Shown here: positions 53,373 to 61,711 of the stretch, piece after piece
Numbering within the stretch: position 1 is the stretch's first letter
How the letters are laid out: each line of letters starts with the position of its first letter
Origin: Dietzia timorensis
GTDB taxonomy: Bacteria > Actinomycetota > Actinomycetes > Mycobacteriales > Mycobacteriaceae
Direction of reading: 5' to 3'
DNA length: 64,000 bases
Assembly (NCBI RefSeq): GCF_001659785.1
Contig: NZ_CP015961.1
Coordinates: 1,612,001-1,676,000 of the forward strand
Program-made: the position numbers and the translations under genes
The notes under the pieces: model-generated
Database searches by the model: none
Told to the model about the DNA's origin: nothing
What the model saw: only the letters and a program-made list of their open reading frames with translations

Positions 53373-55919
53373 CTAGCCTTCCACCAGCCTAAGCGACGCG
53401 AACCTCACTTCACCCTCCGCGTCGGAGTCAATGAGATCAACAACACCTTCGATGGCCCAGCCGTGGTCACCTTCGGGATCATCGAGGACCTGACGCACGT
53501 GCCACGTGTCCGCGTCGACGTCGTCTCGTGACGTGCGGACGGTGAACAAGTGAGGTCCGCGCGCGTCTGGGCCGATGCCGATCTGGTCGTATTCGTCCCA
53601 ATAGGGATCGATCTCGCGGTCCCAGTCGGGGCGTTCGTTCACGTTTTCGTCGAGCTCCTCGAGCCGCTTGATGTCGTCGCGCGCGAGAAGCTCGACCCGG
53701 CGGAACATCGCGCTGCGCACCATCCGTGTGAATGCCCTGGTGTTGCCAGTGAGGGGGCGGCTGGAATCCTCACCGAAGGCCCTTTCGTGATCAATCGGAC
53801 GATCGGCGGCATCAGGATCGGACAATTCCTCCCACTCGTCCAGCAGACTCGAGTCGACCTGCCGGATGAGTTCTCCGAGCCAGTTGATGATGTCGTCGAG
53901 TTCCTCGGTGCGCTTGGCCGTCGGAATCGTTTGGCGCATAGTCCGGTAGGCGTCGGTGAGGTAGCGCAGGACGACGCCTTCGGCGCGTGCGGCGCCGTAA
54001 GTCGAGACGAGGTCGGAAAAGTTCATCCCCTTTTCGACCATGTCGCGGACGACGGCTTTGGGCGAGACGTCGGTGCCCCTGGCCCAGGGGTGGGACTCGG
54101 CATAAGCTTCGAAGGCAGCTTCTAGTTCTTCGTTCAGAGGCTTGTGCCACGAGATTTCATCGACGATCGCCATACGTTCGTGGTAGTCGAGGCCGTCGGC
54201 CTTGAGATCGGCGATGGCGTCGCCGCGAAGCTTTTTCTGCTGACCGATGAGAAGTGGACGCGGATCTTCGAGCACCGCCTCGATAATCGAAATGACGTCG
54301 ACGGCGTAGGTGTCCGACTCCGGATCCGGGATAACCATTGCCGCCACCGCGAAGGGCGCCAGCGGTTGGTTGAGCGCGAAATCGGCCTGCAATTGAGGAA
54401 CTAGCTCTACGTGGCGTCCCGAATCGTCCGGGGAGTCGATGCGGCGGACGAGCGCATCCGCCTCGAGGCTACGGAAGAGCGAGAATGCCCTCAGCGCATG
54501 CTTGCGCTTGGCGGCACGCGTCTCGTAGGAGTCGAGGATGAGGGACTTGGTCTTGTCGTAGCAGCTTCCCGGACCCGCGATGATGTTGAGCAGGATCGAG
54601 TTGTTGATCTGAAAACGGCTGATCAGTTGTTCGGGCGGCGCGGAAACCAGCTTGTCGAACGTCGCAGTATTCCAGTTGATGAACCCTTCCGGCGGCTTCT
54701 TTTTCTGCTGCTTGTTCTTTTTCTTCGGGTTGTTTTGGGCCTTGGCGGCGGCCTTCGCGTTCTCGATCTCGTGCTCCGGGGCCTGGACGACGACCAATCC
54801 CTCCGTGTCGAAGCCGGCGCGACCGGCGCGACCGGCGATCTGATGGAACTCTCGCGACTTGAGGACGCGCTGGCGTTGTCCGTCGAACTTCGTCAGCGCC
54901 GTGAACAAAACAGTGTGAATGGGCACGTTGATACCCACACCGAGGGTGTCGGTGCCGCAGATCACCGGCAGCAGACCATCCTGTGCGAGCTTTTCCACCA
55001 GTCGCCGATACTTCGGCAGCATTCCCGCGTGATGGACGCCGACACCAGAGCGCAGCAGCTTCGACAGCGTCTTGCCGAATGACGTCGAGAATCGGAAGCC
55101 CTTGATCTCCGCCGCGATCTTCTCCTTGGTTTCCTTCGACACGAGGTTCTTCGTGATCAGCGCCTGCGCCTGCTCGATCGCCGACAACTGGGTGAAGTGG
55201 ACAATATAGATCGGCGCCTTGCCATCCCGCAGGAGCAGTTCGACCGTGTCCGGGACAGGAGTGAGCACGTAGTCGAAGGACAACGGCACGGGGCGTTCCG
55301 CGCCCGCAACCACCGACATCGCACGTGACGTCTTCGCCTCGACGCCCTCGACGAGCCAATCGACGTTGCCGAGTGTTGCAGACATGAGTAGGAACTGGCA
55401 CTCGGTGAGTGTGAGCAGAGGAACCTGCCAGGCCCATCCGCGGTCGGGCTCGGAGAAGTAATGGAATTCGTCCATTACTACCTGGCCGATGTCGCTGTCT
55501 TCGCCTTCCCGTAGCGCGATATTCGCGACGATCTCGGCTGTCGCGCAGACGATAGGGGCAGAGGTGTTGACGGCGGCGTCGCCGGTCATCATTCCGACAT
55601 TTTCCGCGCCGAATACCTCACATAAGGCGAAGAACTTCTCACTCACCAGCGCCTTGATCGGCGCGGTATAGAAAGACTTCTGTCCCCGCGCCATCGCGAA
55701 GAAATGCGCGGCCACGGCAACTAATGACTTACCCGAACCCGTAGGTGTGGACAGCACCACATGATTGTCCGCGACCAACTCGAAGGCCGCCTCTTCCTGA
55801 TGCGGGTAGAGGGATAGACCACTGTCGGACACCCACCGGGTGAAGGTGTCCAATAGGGCTTCGTCGAAAAGGGACTCGGGGACATCGTCGAGATCGGACA
55901 GGTATTCGCTCAGGGACAC
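53373..55919 (-). CDS. Superfamily II DEAD/DEAH (Ski2-like) helicase with DUF3516
   Basis: 848 aa. Motif I is LSTPTGSGKSLVAVAAHFFA (near residue 50), the DEAH-type box is VVMDEFHYFSEPDRGW, motif III is LMSATLGN, and motif VI is QIAGRAGRAGFDTEG. A Lys-rich segment (PKKKNKQQKKKPPEG) and the DUF3516 C-terminal half follow. It probably unwinds RNA or structured nucleic acid. Start GTG 55919 (VSLSEYLSDL). The open frame extends 140 codons more, but that part is antisense to the PAC2 gene and has no protein-like pattern. Confidence 0.9.
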   Translation of the reverse strand: MSLSEYLSDLDDVPESLFDEALLDTFTRWVSDSGLSLYPHQEEAAFELVADNHVVLSTPTGSGKSLVAVAAHFFAMARGQKSFYTAPIKALVSEKFFALCEVFGAENVGMMTGDAAVNTSAPIVCATAEIVANIALREGEDSDIGQVVMDEFHYFSEPDRGWAWQVPLLTLTECQFLLMSATLGNVDWLVEGVEAKTSRAMSVVAGAERPVPLSFDYVLTPVPDTVELLLRDGKAPIYIVHFTQLSAIEQAQALITKNLVSKETKEKIAAEIKGFRFSTSFGKTLSKLLRSGVGVHHAGMLPKYRRLVEKLAQDGLLPVICGTDTLGVGINVPIHTVLFTALTKFDGQRQRVLKSREFHQIAGRAGRAGFDTEGLVVVQAPEHEIENAKAAAKAQNNPKKKNKQQKKKPPEGFINWNTATFDKLVSAPPEQLISRFQINNSILLNIIAGPGSCYDKTKSLILDSYETRAAKRKHALRAFSLFRSLEADALVRRIDSPDDSGRHVELVPQLQADFALNQPLAPFAVAAMVIPDPESDTYAVDVISIIEAVLEDPRPLLIGQQKKLRGDAIADLKADGLDYHERMAIVDEISWHKPLNEELEAAFEAYAESHPWARGTDVSPKAVVRDMVEKGMNFSDLVSTYGAARAEGVVLRYLTDAYRTMRQTIPTAKRTEELDDIINWLGELIRQVDSSLLDEWEELSDPDAADRPIDHERAFGEDSSRPLTGNTRAFTRMVRSAMFRRVELLARDDIKRLEELDENVNERPDWDREIDPYWDEYDQIGIGPDARGPHLFTVRTSRDDVDADTWHVRQVLDDPEGDHGWAIEGVVDLIDSDAEGEVRFASLRLVEG

Positions 55920-55960
55920 GGCGGCAAGTCTATCCGTTATCGGTGTAGCCGAAATGCAGA

Positions 55961-55993
55961 GCGCTCCGCGACGCCGAAGCGTGCGCGGAGCGC
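55961..55993 (-). terminator. Hairpin after the PAC2 gene
   Basis: GCGCTCCGCG (55961-55970) pairs perfectly with CGCGGAGCGC (55984-55993). It lies between the PAC2 stop and the helicase start on the minus strand. No long T-run follows, so termination would be partial. Confidence 0.5.
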
Positions 55994-56031
55994 GGTGGAC
56001 TCGCCTGGAGCGTGGGGTCCTGGCGGATGGA

Positions 56032-56994
56032 CTAGTTACCGGAGGCGGTTCCGCCAAACGGTCCGTCGCCGTCGATGCCCTCGTCGCCATGTTGCATGAG
56101 GAACTGCTCCAGCTCGGCGCCCAACTCGTCGCCGGTCGGAAGCGGACCCTCGGCCGGCGCGAGGGAGTTCTGGGATTCGCGTGCCGACAGGATTTCGTCG
56201 TAGTTCTTTTCAAGGCCCTCGACCATTTGGCCGATCTCGGCGTTCCCGGAAACCTGGACCTGGAGCGCCGCATCGAACTTCCGTTGCTCGGTTTCCAGTT
56301 CGCCGACGGCGATGTCGAGACCGGAGATTCGGTTGACATCCTCTACGAGGCGGATCGCCGCCGCCGGGTATTCGGACTGAGAGAGGTAATGCGGTACGTG
56401 CGCGGTGAAGCCCATCGTCGAAAAGCCTTGCTCGGCGAGCTTGACCTCGAGCAGCGCGTCCGCGCTGCCGGGGATCTTGAATTCGCCCGGCCACGTCGAG
56501 AAGCCCTCGAGAAGCTCGATCTCCCGGGAATGTGCGCTCGAGCGGATCGGGCGGGTATGCGGCACATTAAGGGGCATCGAGCCGAGACCGATCGCAAGCT
56601 TGACACCGAATTCGGCGGACAGGTGCGTGACCGCGGCGGCGAATGCCTCCCACTTCATGTCCGGTTCGAACCCGGACAGCAGTAGGAAGGTGTGATCTTC
56701 CGGCGTGGTAATCGCGTGTAGCGAGAGCTGCGGCTCGTCGTACCCGACGAAATGGTCGTACGAGTAGGTCATCGCCGGCCGACGGGAGCGGTAGTCCACG
56801 AGCTCGTCCGGATTGAACTTCGCGATCAATTCCGAATGGTTGTGTTCGCGAATATGGTCCGTCACCTGGCGCACGGCGCGTCCGGCGTCAGAAAAACCTT
56901 CCAAACCGTGCACGAGGATCGGGCCCCGACCTGCCACATCGGACAGCGACGGGGTGGGGAAGACCAGTTCGTAAAGCTTCTCCGAAGAGCTCAT
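56032..56994 (-). CDS. PAC2-family protein (Rv2714-like)
   Basis: 320 aa. ILVHGLEGFSDAGRAVRQV, RPAMTYSYDHFVGYDEPQL and LLSGFEPDMKWEAFAAAV are the PAC2 (proteasome assembly chaperone 2-like) landmarks of actinobacteria. The acidic C-terminal tail is disordered. Cytoplasmic. Biochemical role unknown. In corynebacteria it stands in this same block with galE, dtxR and the helicase. Confidence 0.9.
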   Translation of the reverse strand: MSSSEKLYELVFPTPSLSDVAGRGPILVHGLEGFSDAGRAVRQVTDHIREHNHSELIAKFNPDELVDYRSRRPAMTYSYDHFVGYDEPQLSLHAITTPEDHTFLLLSGFEPDMKWEAFAAAVTHLSAEFGVKLAIGLGSMPLNVPHTRPIRSSAHSREIELLEGFSTWPGEFKIPGSADALLEVKLAEQGFSTMGFTAHVPHYLSQSEYPAAAIRLVEDVNRISGLDIAVGELETEQRKFDAALQVQVSGNAEIGQMVEGLEKNYDEILSARESQNSLAPAEGPLPTGDELGAELEQFLMQHGDEGIDGDGPFGGTASGN

Positions 56995-57213
56995 GGGCTG
57001 ATGTCCTAACTGTCTAATTTCTGCGGTTCCGCGGCGACGGGCTAAGAACCCCGACGCGACTAAAGCGGACTACCTAGTCCAACGACGCAGCTGGAGGAAT
57101 AATTCCACCTCCACGCGGAAACATTTCCCGCAGCCTTCGGGAGCCGGACCGCCCGCCGAAGCCGTCGTAGAGGGTGCGAACACTGTGGAATCACCGGCTA
57201 GACGAGAAAAGGG

Positions 57214-58491
57214 ATGCGACTCACCATGCACAAGCGAAAGAAATCGGCGAAGCGGAACACGAGTAAGGCGCGACCCCGGTTCGAGCGGCCGACACTGACG
57301 ATATCCAGGCCTGGGAACCTCATTTCCGAGATTCCGGGGATCATACAATTCACGCCCGAGGCGCCCAGCGTGGTGATTGTGGGCAGTATCCGCGGCGGTG
57401 TCGACGGGACCCCGGTCATGAGGATCGATATCCCTCTCGACGTGCTCTACGGCGCGCATCTACACCAGCATGAACCCGAGGCGCGGGATGTCGACGAGGT
57501 GTGCTCGTACGCGGCACGCGACTACCTGGAGGACAGGCTCGACGACTCGACCATCCCGTTGCCGGAGGTCCTCGAACGGGACGCGGAGGAGGCAGGGGAG
57601 TACGCGGCCCAGGTAGCAACATTATTGTCGAGCCAGAATTTGGATCGTGTGTGCGTCGTCGTTCTCCTGCCCGATGCGTGCTCGCCGGGATCTCTCGGGT
57701 GGGATGTGTCGGACACCTTTATGCAGTATCTGGAAACGGCCGCGGGACTCGCCGGAACGGAATTGACGGTCGTATTGCTCGCGGAGGAGATTCGCGCGGG
57801 TGCGCCATGGCGGCCAGGTCGAGGGTCGGCGGACGAGCTCGGGGTCCAGGAAGACCCGCGAGCCGGAAAGCTCGCCGCGGAGACAGTCGCCACCGGAATT
57901 CCGATCTACTCGAGCCGTCGCGCTATCGAGCAGGTATATGACCGCATCGAAGCTGGAGAAGACATTATGGCCGAGCCGGTGGAATCGGCCTACGGGTTCG
58001 GATTCACCACGTCAGATCTGGACGGATATGCAGAGCGGTTGCGCGAAATCGCCCGTCTGCCCAGACCCTTCGGACAGGACGAGCTCAATGAGGCGGGGTC
58101 GATCCTGGGGTCGGCAGAGATCTGCTCCCACCTACTGACGCAGATGGTCGCCGGCCAGTACGCGAACGCGCTCCACGAGCATTTCGAGGTTGACGTCGAC
58201 GACGCCGATTATCTCGGGGCCGAACCGGGAGATCTCGACGTGCTGATGGAGATCTCCCGGCGCGGCAGCGACCGGGCGAGAGGAGGGGCGCTACTGCTGA
58301 ACGGTACGAGCCACTATCTCCGCGGTAGCGGGATCCATGCCGTCGTATGCTTCGAAGCCGCGCTTCGGACGGGCTTCATGCCCTACTTCAACAGGCTGAT
58401 CCTGTCGCTGCTCCAGAGAGGAACTTCACCGGAGAAGGTGTGCGCGATTCTCGCCGAGCTGATGGATGTCGACGACCAGGTCCCGGCGTAG
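57214..58491 (+). CDS. DUF4192 family protein
   Basis: 425 aa. A basic disordered lead of 25 residues, then ISRPGNLISEIPGIIQFTPE and VVIVGSIRGG, the typical DUF4192 opening (LIAAVPALLGFHPxxSLVVV-like). Later GSAEICSHLLTQMVAGQYAN and AVVCFEAALRTGFMPYFNRL are also characteristic. Common in actinobacteria; function unknown. ATG 57214 follows AAAAGGG closely, with ATG 57226 as the alternative. Convergent with galE, 7 bases apart. Confidence 0.85.
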   Translation: MRLTMHKRKKSAKRNTSKARPRFERPTLTISRPGNLISEIPGIIQFTPEAPSVVIVGSIRGGVDGTPVMRIDIPLDVLYGAHLHQHEPEARDVDEVCSYAARDYLEDRLDDSTIPLPEVLERDAEEAGEYAAQVATLLSSQNLDRVCVVVLLPDACSPGSLGWDVSDTFMQYLETAAGLAGTELTVVLLAEEIRAGAPWRPGRGSADELGVQEDPRAGKLAAETVATGIPIYSSRRAIEQVYDRIEAGEDIMAEPVESAYGFGFTTSDLDGYAERLREIARLPRPFGQDELNEAGSILGSAEICSHLLTQMVAGQYANALHEHFEVDVDDADYLGAEPGDLDVLMEISRRGSDRARGGALLLNGTSHYLRGSGIHAVVCFEAALRTGFMPYFNRLILSLLQRGTSPEKVCAILAELMDVDDQVPA

Positions 58492-58498
58492 CCCGGCG

Positions 58499-59476
58499 CT
58501 ACCTGTGCGCCGAGTGCGCTCTGTCGCCCAATGCGCGGAGGAACTCCCACGCATCCTCGACAACGGTAGTGAGATCGGTCCGCGACGGTTGCCAGCCAAG
58601 CACCGATTTAGCCTGTTCGGACGAGGCTACGAGTGTGGCGGGATCCCCGGCTCGTCTCGGTGAGACCTGCGCGGGAATCTCGTGGCCGGTGACGGTGCGG
58701 CACACGTCGATCACCTGTTGTACCGAGAATCCCTCGCCACTTCCGAGGTTGAATATTCTGTGCTCACCGGCTGCGTTGCTCTCGAGCGCGAGCACGTGTG
58801 CGTCCGCCAGGTCGCCGACGTGGATGTAGTCGCGCGCGCAGGTGCCGTCCGTCGTCGGCCAGTCATCGCCGAAGACGAAGATTTTCTCGCGATGCCCTGC
58901 TGCGACCTGGAGAACCAGTGGGATGAGGTGGGTCTCGACGACGCGATTCTCCCCGAAACCGAGGTGGGCGCCGGCGACGTTGAAGTAACGCAGGCTGGTC
59001 GCGGCGAAGCCATAGGCGACGCAGTAAGAAGTGATCGCCATGTCGATGGCGAGTTTCGTCGCTCCGTAGGTGTTCGTCGGGCGGGTCGGCATGTCCTCGG
59101 TAATGGGAACTTGCTCGGGCTCGCCGTAGGTGGCGGCAGTCGAGGAGAACACAATGTTCTTCACGTCCGCCTCGCGCATCGCGTCGAGCAGCGCCAGCGT
59201 GGAAACCACGTTGCCGTGCCAGTATTCGGCGGGCTGTTCCACGGACTCACCAACGAGCGAGCGGGCCGCACAGTGGATCACCGCATCCACGCCCTCCAGC
59301 GCTCGGGCCGAGTCACTGATGAGGTCGCCTTCGATGAAGGTGGCTTCTGGCGGGACTCCGTCGCGGTTCCCGGTCGACAAGTCGTCGAGGACGACTACTT
59401 CGTGTCCACGGGAGATCAGCTCCGCTGCGCAGCAGCTACCGACGTAGCCGGCCCCGCCGGTTACGAGAACCCTCAC
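58499..59476 (-). CDS. galE: UDP-glucose 4-epimerase
   Basis: 325 aa. NAD-binding [20 protein letters not shown] at residues 4-23. The catalytic region has [11 protein letters not shown] (Ser) and the YxxxK pair in [10 protein letters not shown]. Makes UDP-galactose for galactan and arabinogalactan. GTG start overlaps the dtxR stop (GTGA), so dtxR-galE is one operon, as in C. glutamicum. Confidence 0.95.
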   Translation of the reverse strand: MRVLVTGGAGYVGSCCAAELISRGHEVVVLDDLSTGNRDGVPPEATFIEGDLISDSARALEGVDAVIHCAARSLVGESVEQPAEYWHGNVVSTLALLDAMREADVKNIVFSSTAATYGEPEQVPITEDMPTRPTNTYGATKLAIDMAITSYCVAYGFAATSLRYFNVAGAHLGFGENRVVETHLIPLVLQVAAGHREKIFVFGDDWPTTDGTCARDYIHVGDLADAHVLALESNAAGEHRIFNLGSGEGFSVQQVIDVCRTVTGHEIPAQVSPRRAGDPATLVASSEQAKSVLGWQPSRTDLTTVVEDAWEFLRALGDRAHSAHR

Positions 59477-60156
59477 TCGGTGACCTCGATACGGATGGCG
59501 TGCGCCTTATCCTGATCGATTTCGATGGTTCCCTTGTCGGTTGTCAACGTCACCGTGTGTCCGATGCGCTTGACCTTGGCGGGGAAGCCCGGGGAGACAT
59601 CAAGCTCGCAGATGGTGTGGAAGAAATCCGAGTCTGACTGCACCTGCTCACCGAGAGCATGGATACGGACGTCCATCTCCTGGCCCATCGGGATCTCTGC
59701 CAGACGGGGAAAAGTGTTCTTCTCGGCCTCGACATCGATGCCGAGCCCGTCGAGACCCGGGATCGGGTTGCCATACGGGGAAATAGTCGGCTTGTTGAGA
59801 ACGTTGACAAGGCGGCGCTCGACATCCTCGCTGATGACGTGCTCCCAGCGGCACGCCTCGTCATGGACCTTCTCGAGCTCGAGACCGATGACATCGACGA
59901 GCAGGCGCTCGGCGAGACGGTGCTTGCGCATGACGTTGACAGCAGTCTCGCGGCCCTTGGCCGTGAGCTCAAGATGCCGGTCGGAGGCGACGAACACCAA
60001 TCCGTCACGCTCCATGCGGGCGATGGTCTGGCTGACCGTGGGGCCGCTCTGCTCCAGACGCTCCGCAATACGAGCCCGCAGAGGGACAATGCCCTCTTCC
60101 TCGAGCTCAAAAATAGTGCGTAAGTACATTTCGGTGGTGTCCACCAGGTCCTTCAC
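59473..60156 (-). CDS. dtxR: DtxR/IdeR iron-dependent repressor
   Basis: 227 aa, the length of DtxR. An N-terminal winged helix ([19 protein letters not shown]; recognition region [19 protein letters not shown]) is followed by the dimer and metal domain and an SH3-like C-terminus. Metal ligands are in place: Met10, His79 and Glu83 in [11 protein letters not shown], His98 in KVHDEAC, Cys102, Glu105 and His106 in CRWEH. Represses siderophore and iron-uptake genes when Fe(II) is bound. Start GTG 60156 chosen with GAAAGGAG 5 bases upstream; the longer frame adds 14 non-conserved residues. Confidence 0.96.
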   Translation of the reverse strand: MKDLVDTTEMYLRTIFELEEEGIVPLRARIAERLEQSGPTVSQTIARMERDGLVFVASDRHLELTAKGRETAVNVMRKHRLAERLLVDVIGLELEKVHDEACRWEHVISEDVERRLVNVLNKPTISPYGNPIPGLDGLGIDVEAEKNTFPRLAEIPMGQEMDVRIHALGEQVQSDSDFFHTICELDVSPGFPAKVKRIGHTVTLTTDKGTIEIDQDKAHAIRIEVTE

Positions 60157-60428
60157 ACTTGCTCCTTTCGAGAAACCACGCCGGCGCCACCGCTTCACAC
60201 AGGTAACAACGACCCGAAATGGAAAAAGTCGTAGTCTGCCGAAGTAGTTTGATCTACTTCGTCGAACACCGTCATCTTAGCTACTTATTCCCACAGTGTT
60301 CGGACCTCGGAGATTCCGAGTTGTCCCTCATGTTTGCCCGTTGCGAACTAGAGTTACGAAGGTCACTCGAAGTGAGATGTCGAATGGAACTGGGGCAGGG
60401 TGGATGCCGCAGGTGGGGAGGGGTGCTA
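60157..60428. promoter_or_regulatory. Divergent promoter region of dtxR and acuC
   Basis: 272 bases without a credible gene (the open frame in it lacks protein character). It contains the dtxR ribosome site and, at the right end, GGGGAGGGG for acuC. I find no iron box of DtxR consensus in it, so autoregulation is not evident. Confidence 0.5.
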
Positions 60429-61667
60429 GTGGCCAGGGGACAAGGGGATTCTCTGCCGGCGTCGGTCGTGTGGAGTCCGGAGCTGCTCAAGTACAAGCAC
60501 TCGCAGGACCATCCTATGAGCCCGCACCGACTGGCGTTGACGATGTCGCTGGCGACGTCGCTCGGCGTGCTCGACGGAGTCGAAATTCTTGCCCCGGGCG
60601 AAGCCACCGAACAGGACTTGCTGCGAATTCACGCCATAAGGTACGTCGATGCGGTCAAGAGTGCGTCGACCATGGAACCGGGCGAGCACTCCGGCTTGCC
60701 TCATGGGCTTGGTACCGCAGATAATCCCACGTTCCCGCACATGCATGAGGCGAGCGCGGCGATTGCCGGAAGCACCCTCACGGCAGCGCGGGAAGTGGCG
60801 TCAGGACGGATGAAGAGAGCGATTTCCGTTGCGGGCGGCATGCACCATGCGATGCGCAACGCCGCGGCCGGGTTCTGCGTGTATAACGACTGCGCCATTG
60901 CCATTCATTGGCTTCTAGAACAGGGGTTGAAGAAAATCGCGTACGTCGACGTCGACGTACACCACGGCGACGGAGTCCAGGCCGCGTTCTATGACGATCC
61001 CCGCGTGATGACGGTGTCGCTGCACCAGCACCCGGCGACACTGTGGCCGATGACAGGATGGTCGTCGGAAATCGGCGACGGAGCTAGCGAGGGGACCGTC
61101 GTCAACCTTCCGCTGCTGCCCGGAACCACGGACTCGCAGTGGATGCGCGGCTTTCACGCGATAGTCCCCGGCGCGCTTCGTGCGTTCGAACCGGAGATCA
61201 TCGTGCTCCAGGGAGGCTGCGACAGCCATCGGGAGGACATGATCGCCGACCTGTCGCTTACCGTCGACGGGCACCGCGCCTCCTACCGAGAAGTGCGCGC
61301 GCTGGCCGATGAACTGTGCGACGGCAAGATCATCGCCGTGGGCGGCGGCGGGTACGAACTCACCCGCGTCGTCCCACGTTCGTGGACTCATCTCATCGCA
61401 ACAATGCTTGATCGCGACGTCCCGACTGACACCGAAATACCCACGCAGTGGCGCGACCTCGCGGCGGAGGTCGCGCCTCCATCGAAGGTGCCCACCACCA
61501 TGGGTGACGGCGGAGACACCTCATTCTCCCGGTGGGAGCTCGGACCCGGCGCTGCGGTAGCGATGGCCGACGATCGGTCGATGGCACGCTTGGACCAAGC
61601 CATACTCGATACGAGGAGGGCAGCGTTCCCGCCACTGGGGCTGGACCCCGACGACCCTCGAGACTAG
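60429..61667 (+). CDS. acuC: AcuC, class I histone-deacetylase-like protein deacetylase
   Basis: 412 aa. Zn and catalytic residues of class I HDACs: tandem His in GGMHHAMR, DVDVHHGDGVQAAFYDD (Asp, His ligands), LQGGCDSH (Asp) and a GGGGYE Tyr region. In Bacillus, AcuC deacetylates and activates acetyl-CoA synthetase. Start GTG 60429 chosen for GGGGAGG 7 bases upstream; the open frame extends 70 codons upstream without homology-like pattern. It precedes the acetyltransferase fusion by 44 bases. Confidence 0.93.
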   Translation: MARGQGDSLPASVVWSPELLKYKHSQDHPMSPHRLALTMSLATSLGVLDGVEILAPGEATEQDLLRIHAIRYVDAVKSASTMEPGEHSGLPHGLGTADNPTFPHMHEASAAIAGSTLTAAREVASGRMKRAISVAGGMHHAMRNAAAGFCVYNDCAIAIHWLLEQGLKKIAYVDVDVHHGDGVQAAFYDDPRVMTVSLHQHPATLWPMTGWSSEIGDGASEGTVVNLPLLPGTTDSQWMRGFHAIVPGALRAFEPEIIVLQGGCDSHREDMIADLSLTVDGHRASYREVRALADELCDGKIIAVGGGGYELTRVVPRSWTHLIATMLDRDVPTDTEIPTQWRDLAAEVAPPSKVPTTMGDGGDTSFSRWELGPGAAVAMADDRSMARLDQAILDTRRAAFPPLGLDPDDPRD

Positions 61668-61711
61668 TGCGATCGAAATTCGAGCCAGCCCACCGTTCGG
61701 AGGAATAGACG

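Noticed and set aside
55920-56339. 140-residue N-terminal extension of the helicase
   Set aside because: The frame is open but overlaps the PAC2 gene in another frame, is Ser/Arg/Pro-rich without pattern, and helicase similarity starts only at GTG 55919.
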